From Torymus aiolomorphi (Eukaryota; Arthropoda; Insecta; Hymenoptera; Torymidae), in NCBI GenBank assembly GCA_036365515.1, contig CM070875.1, forward strand, positions 92,756,628 to 92,820,627: a stretch of 64,000 nt of DNA. Reading direction: 5' to 3'. The notes under the pieces were generated by a model. The model made no database searches, had not been told where the DNA came from, and saw nothing but the letters and a program-made list of their open reading frames with translations. Both the position numbers and the translations under genes were made by a program. Of the stretch, positions 62,271-64,000 are shown in pieces. Position 1 is the first letter of the stretch; each line of letters starts with the position of its first letter.

Positions 62271-64000
62271 AAATTTACGGAAGTAAAGTCTTCGTTAGAA
62301 AACCAGAAGTTTTGAGAAAAGGAAAATGGGATGATAAAGCTGAATTAGGTATATTAGTAGGATATACGCACAATGGTTATAGAGTCTTGTTGAATAACAA
62401 AGTAATAAATGCCAGACATGTACACATTGTCGAAGACGGCACCGAAATAATCTGTTTGGAAAAGGTTAACGATGAAAATATTATTGAATTCAATATAGAC
62501 GAATCAAACGATTCAAGTAGTGATACAAGCAGTATTATTGAAAATAATTATGACAATGAAAATTTAATTAATAATAACGATGAAATTGAAAATATTGAAA
62601 ATGAGAATGAGAACATCGATAATGCTTTCAATCGTTCAAATGAAAATTTAAAAGTTAAAAGAACATCAAACAGAAAGAAAAGTCCGGTACAAAGATACGG
62701 AAACCCTGTAACACATTATATTTATATACATTATGTAAACGTAAATGTACCGAATACATTTGAGGAGGCGTTAAACTCCAGTGAATTCAAAGAATGGCAA
62801 AAAGCTATGAATTCAGAAATTAAATGTCTAAAGAAAAATAATACATGGGTTGTAGTTGATAAACCTCAAAATAAAAAGATTATTGATGTAAAGTGGGTCT
62901 ATAAAAGAAAAAGCGATGACTCTCTGAAGGCTAGGTTAGTTGTTAGAGGTTTCCAACAAAGAGAATGTCAGGAAAATGTTTATTCGCCAGTAGGAAAAAT
63001 GGAAACGTTAAAAATTTTGTTAAGTTATTGTTGCGTAAATAAACTGTTCATAGAACAAATGGATGTAGAAACAGCATTTCTTAATGGAAAAGTAAAATCA
63101 GAAGTTTATATTCATGAACCACAAGGTTATGAAACCGGCAAAAATAAAGTTTGCAAATTATTAAAAGCACTATACGGATTGAGAGAAAGCCCAAAGGCTT
63201 GGTATGAGACATTTGATAAATGCGTGAGTGAACTTGGGTTCATAAGAAGCAATTACGATTACTGTTTATATGTAAACAACACAGACGATGATACTATATA
63301 CATGTTAGTATTCGTAGACGATCTCTTAATATGCTGTAAAAATAAAGATAGAATCAATGAAGTTAAATCTGCTTTAATGAAAAGATTCGTAATGAAAGAT
63401 CTAGGAAAAATTAAATCATATATAGGAATCGACATTGATTATAATAACGAGAAAGGTATAATGACCTTAAGTCAACAAAGATATATAGAATCATTGGCTG
63501 TGAAGTACAACTTAGAAAATGCGAAACTTTATGATACTCCGATGGAGACAAATTTAAAACTCGAACAGGCTAATAAAGCAGATGAAACAATAAAATATCG
63601 AAATTTAGTAGGTGAATTATTATATATCAGCACAGGTACAAGACCTGACATAACTTACAGCGTGAACTACTTAAGTAGATTTCAGAGTTGCTACGATTCA
63701 ACACATTTTAAATACGCGATGCGAATATTAAAATATCTATACAAAACAAAAAATTTAAAATTAACTTATGGTTGTAACTTAAATAAGGATAAACTCGATT
63801 GTATGGTCGATTCAGACTTTGCAGGTGATAACATTGATAGAAAATCAACCACCGGATTTGTTATAAGAATGTATGGAAATATAATATATTGGAAAGCACA
63901 GAAACAAAAAACTGTGACTAAAAATTCAACATTTGCTGAATACATTGCATTGTCTGAAGCGACAACAGAAATATTATTTATAATTAATCTCTTGAAAGAC
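62222..64000 (+). pseudogene. Copia reverse transcriptase and RNase H (open to window end)
   Basis: Continues in the shifted frame without a stop. It has a copia-type linker with acidic repeats (62500-62640), EEALNSSEFKEWQKAM, KWVYKRK, RLVVRGFQQ, QMDVETAFLNGK, YGLRESPKAWY and LVFVDDLLICC (catalytic VDD, about 63315). RNase H includes DSDFAGD and STTGFV. The 3' end and second LTR are outside the window. Confidence 0.9.

Larger units (their letters stand above)
59329..64000 (+). mobile_element. Copia-type LTR retrotransposon (cut by window end)
   Basis: LTR, primer-binding site, leader, gag, protease, integrase, reverse transcriptase and RNase H in the copia order (integrase before RT). Two frame changes (about 60710 and 62222) break one long gag-pol frame, but the domains are otherwise well kept, indicating a fairly young copy. 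RNase H runs off the window. Confidence 0.92.

Overview
This is nuclear DNA of an animal, most likely an insect. The sequence is AT-rich and carries short GT...AG introns, long CA and CT microsatellites and no bacterial gene organisation. It holds a mariner with the usual arthropod transposase, an R1-clade LINE, a copia-type element primed from initiator-Met tRNA, and probable Transib and Helentron-type elements. I see no complete ordinary host gene. The window is a nest of mobile elements, and its centre holds two different large Polinton/Maverick (adintovirus-like) virus-type elements.

Layout. 0.5-2.0 kb is a 734-bp tandem duplication. 2.5-2.9 kb is a coiled-coil ORF behind a TATA box. 3.1-4.5 kb is copy 1 of a dispersed repeat containing a CA tract. 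An R1-clade LINE (Waldo/Mino-like) is embedded in that CA tract: its ORF1 starts at 4795 and resumes at 23403. In between, a complete 18.45-kb Polinton, element A (4951-23402), has inserted into ORF1. Element A has 304-bp terminal inverted repeats and a 6-bp target duplication (GGGGTG). It carries an OB-fold-like gene, an RNase H-like gene, two small spliced genes, DNA polymerase B, a PPP1R15/GADD34-like domain, integrase, a fibre-like protein, a conserved protein, the packaging ATPase, a phospholipase A2 protein (broken by mariner), the protease, the minor capsid protein, a small basic protein and the major capsid protein. The LINE ends at about 28.09 kb in the other half of the CA tract.

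Element B (about 28.5-37.8 kb) is a second, clearly different Polinton/adintovirus gene set with all genes on the + strand. It has the ATPase, a small basic protein, a conserved protein, PLA2, integrase with chromodomain, minor capsid, core protein, major capsid and adenain-type protease. It is flanked by two paralogous PC4-like proteins. Its integrase, ATPase and capsid genes are open from end to end, but no DNA polymerase is present.

38-64 kb holds a perfect-looking palindrome, CT-rich and GC-rich repeat DNA, dispersed repeat copy 2 and a possible solo LTR. These are followed by a hairpin repeat, a decayed LINE with a coiled-coil ORF1 (43.8-48.1 kb), and a MITE carrying a tRNA-like sequence (49.76-50.20 kb). 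A 6.3-kb Helentron-like element (50.3-56.6 kb) follows; it contains a Transib-type foldback element with recombination-signal-like ends. The window ends with a decayed LINE (57-59 kb) and a copia element (59.3 kb to the end).

The most unusual content is the PPP1R15-like eIF2alpha-phosphatase-recruiting domain placed directly behind the polymerase of element A. Next are the capsid cluster B without a polymerase, and four tandem repeats that are antisense to the polymerase coding sequence of element A.
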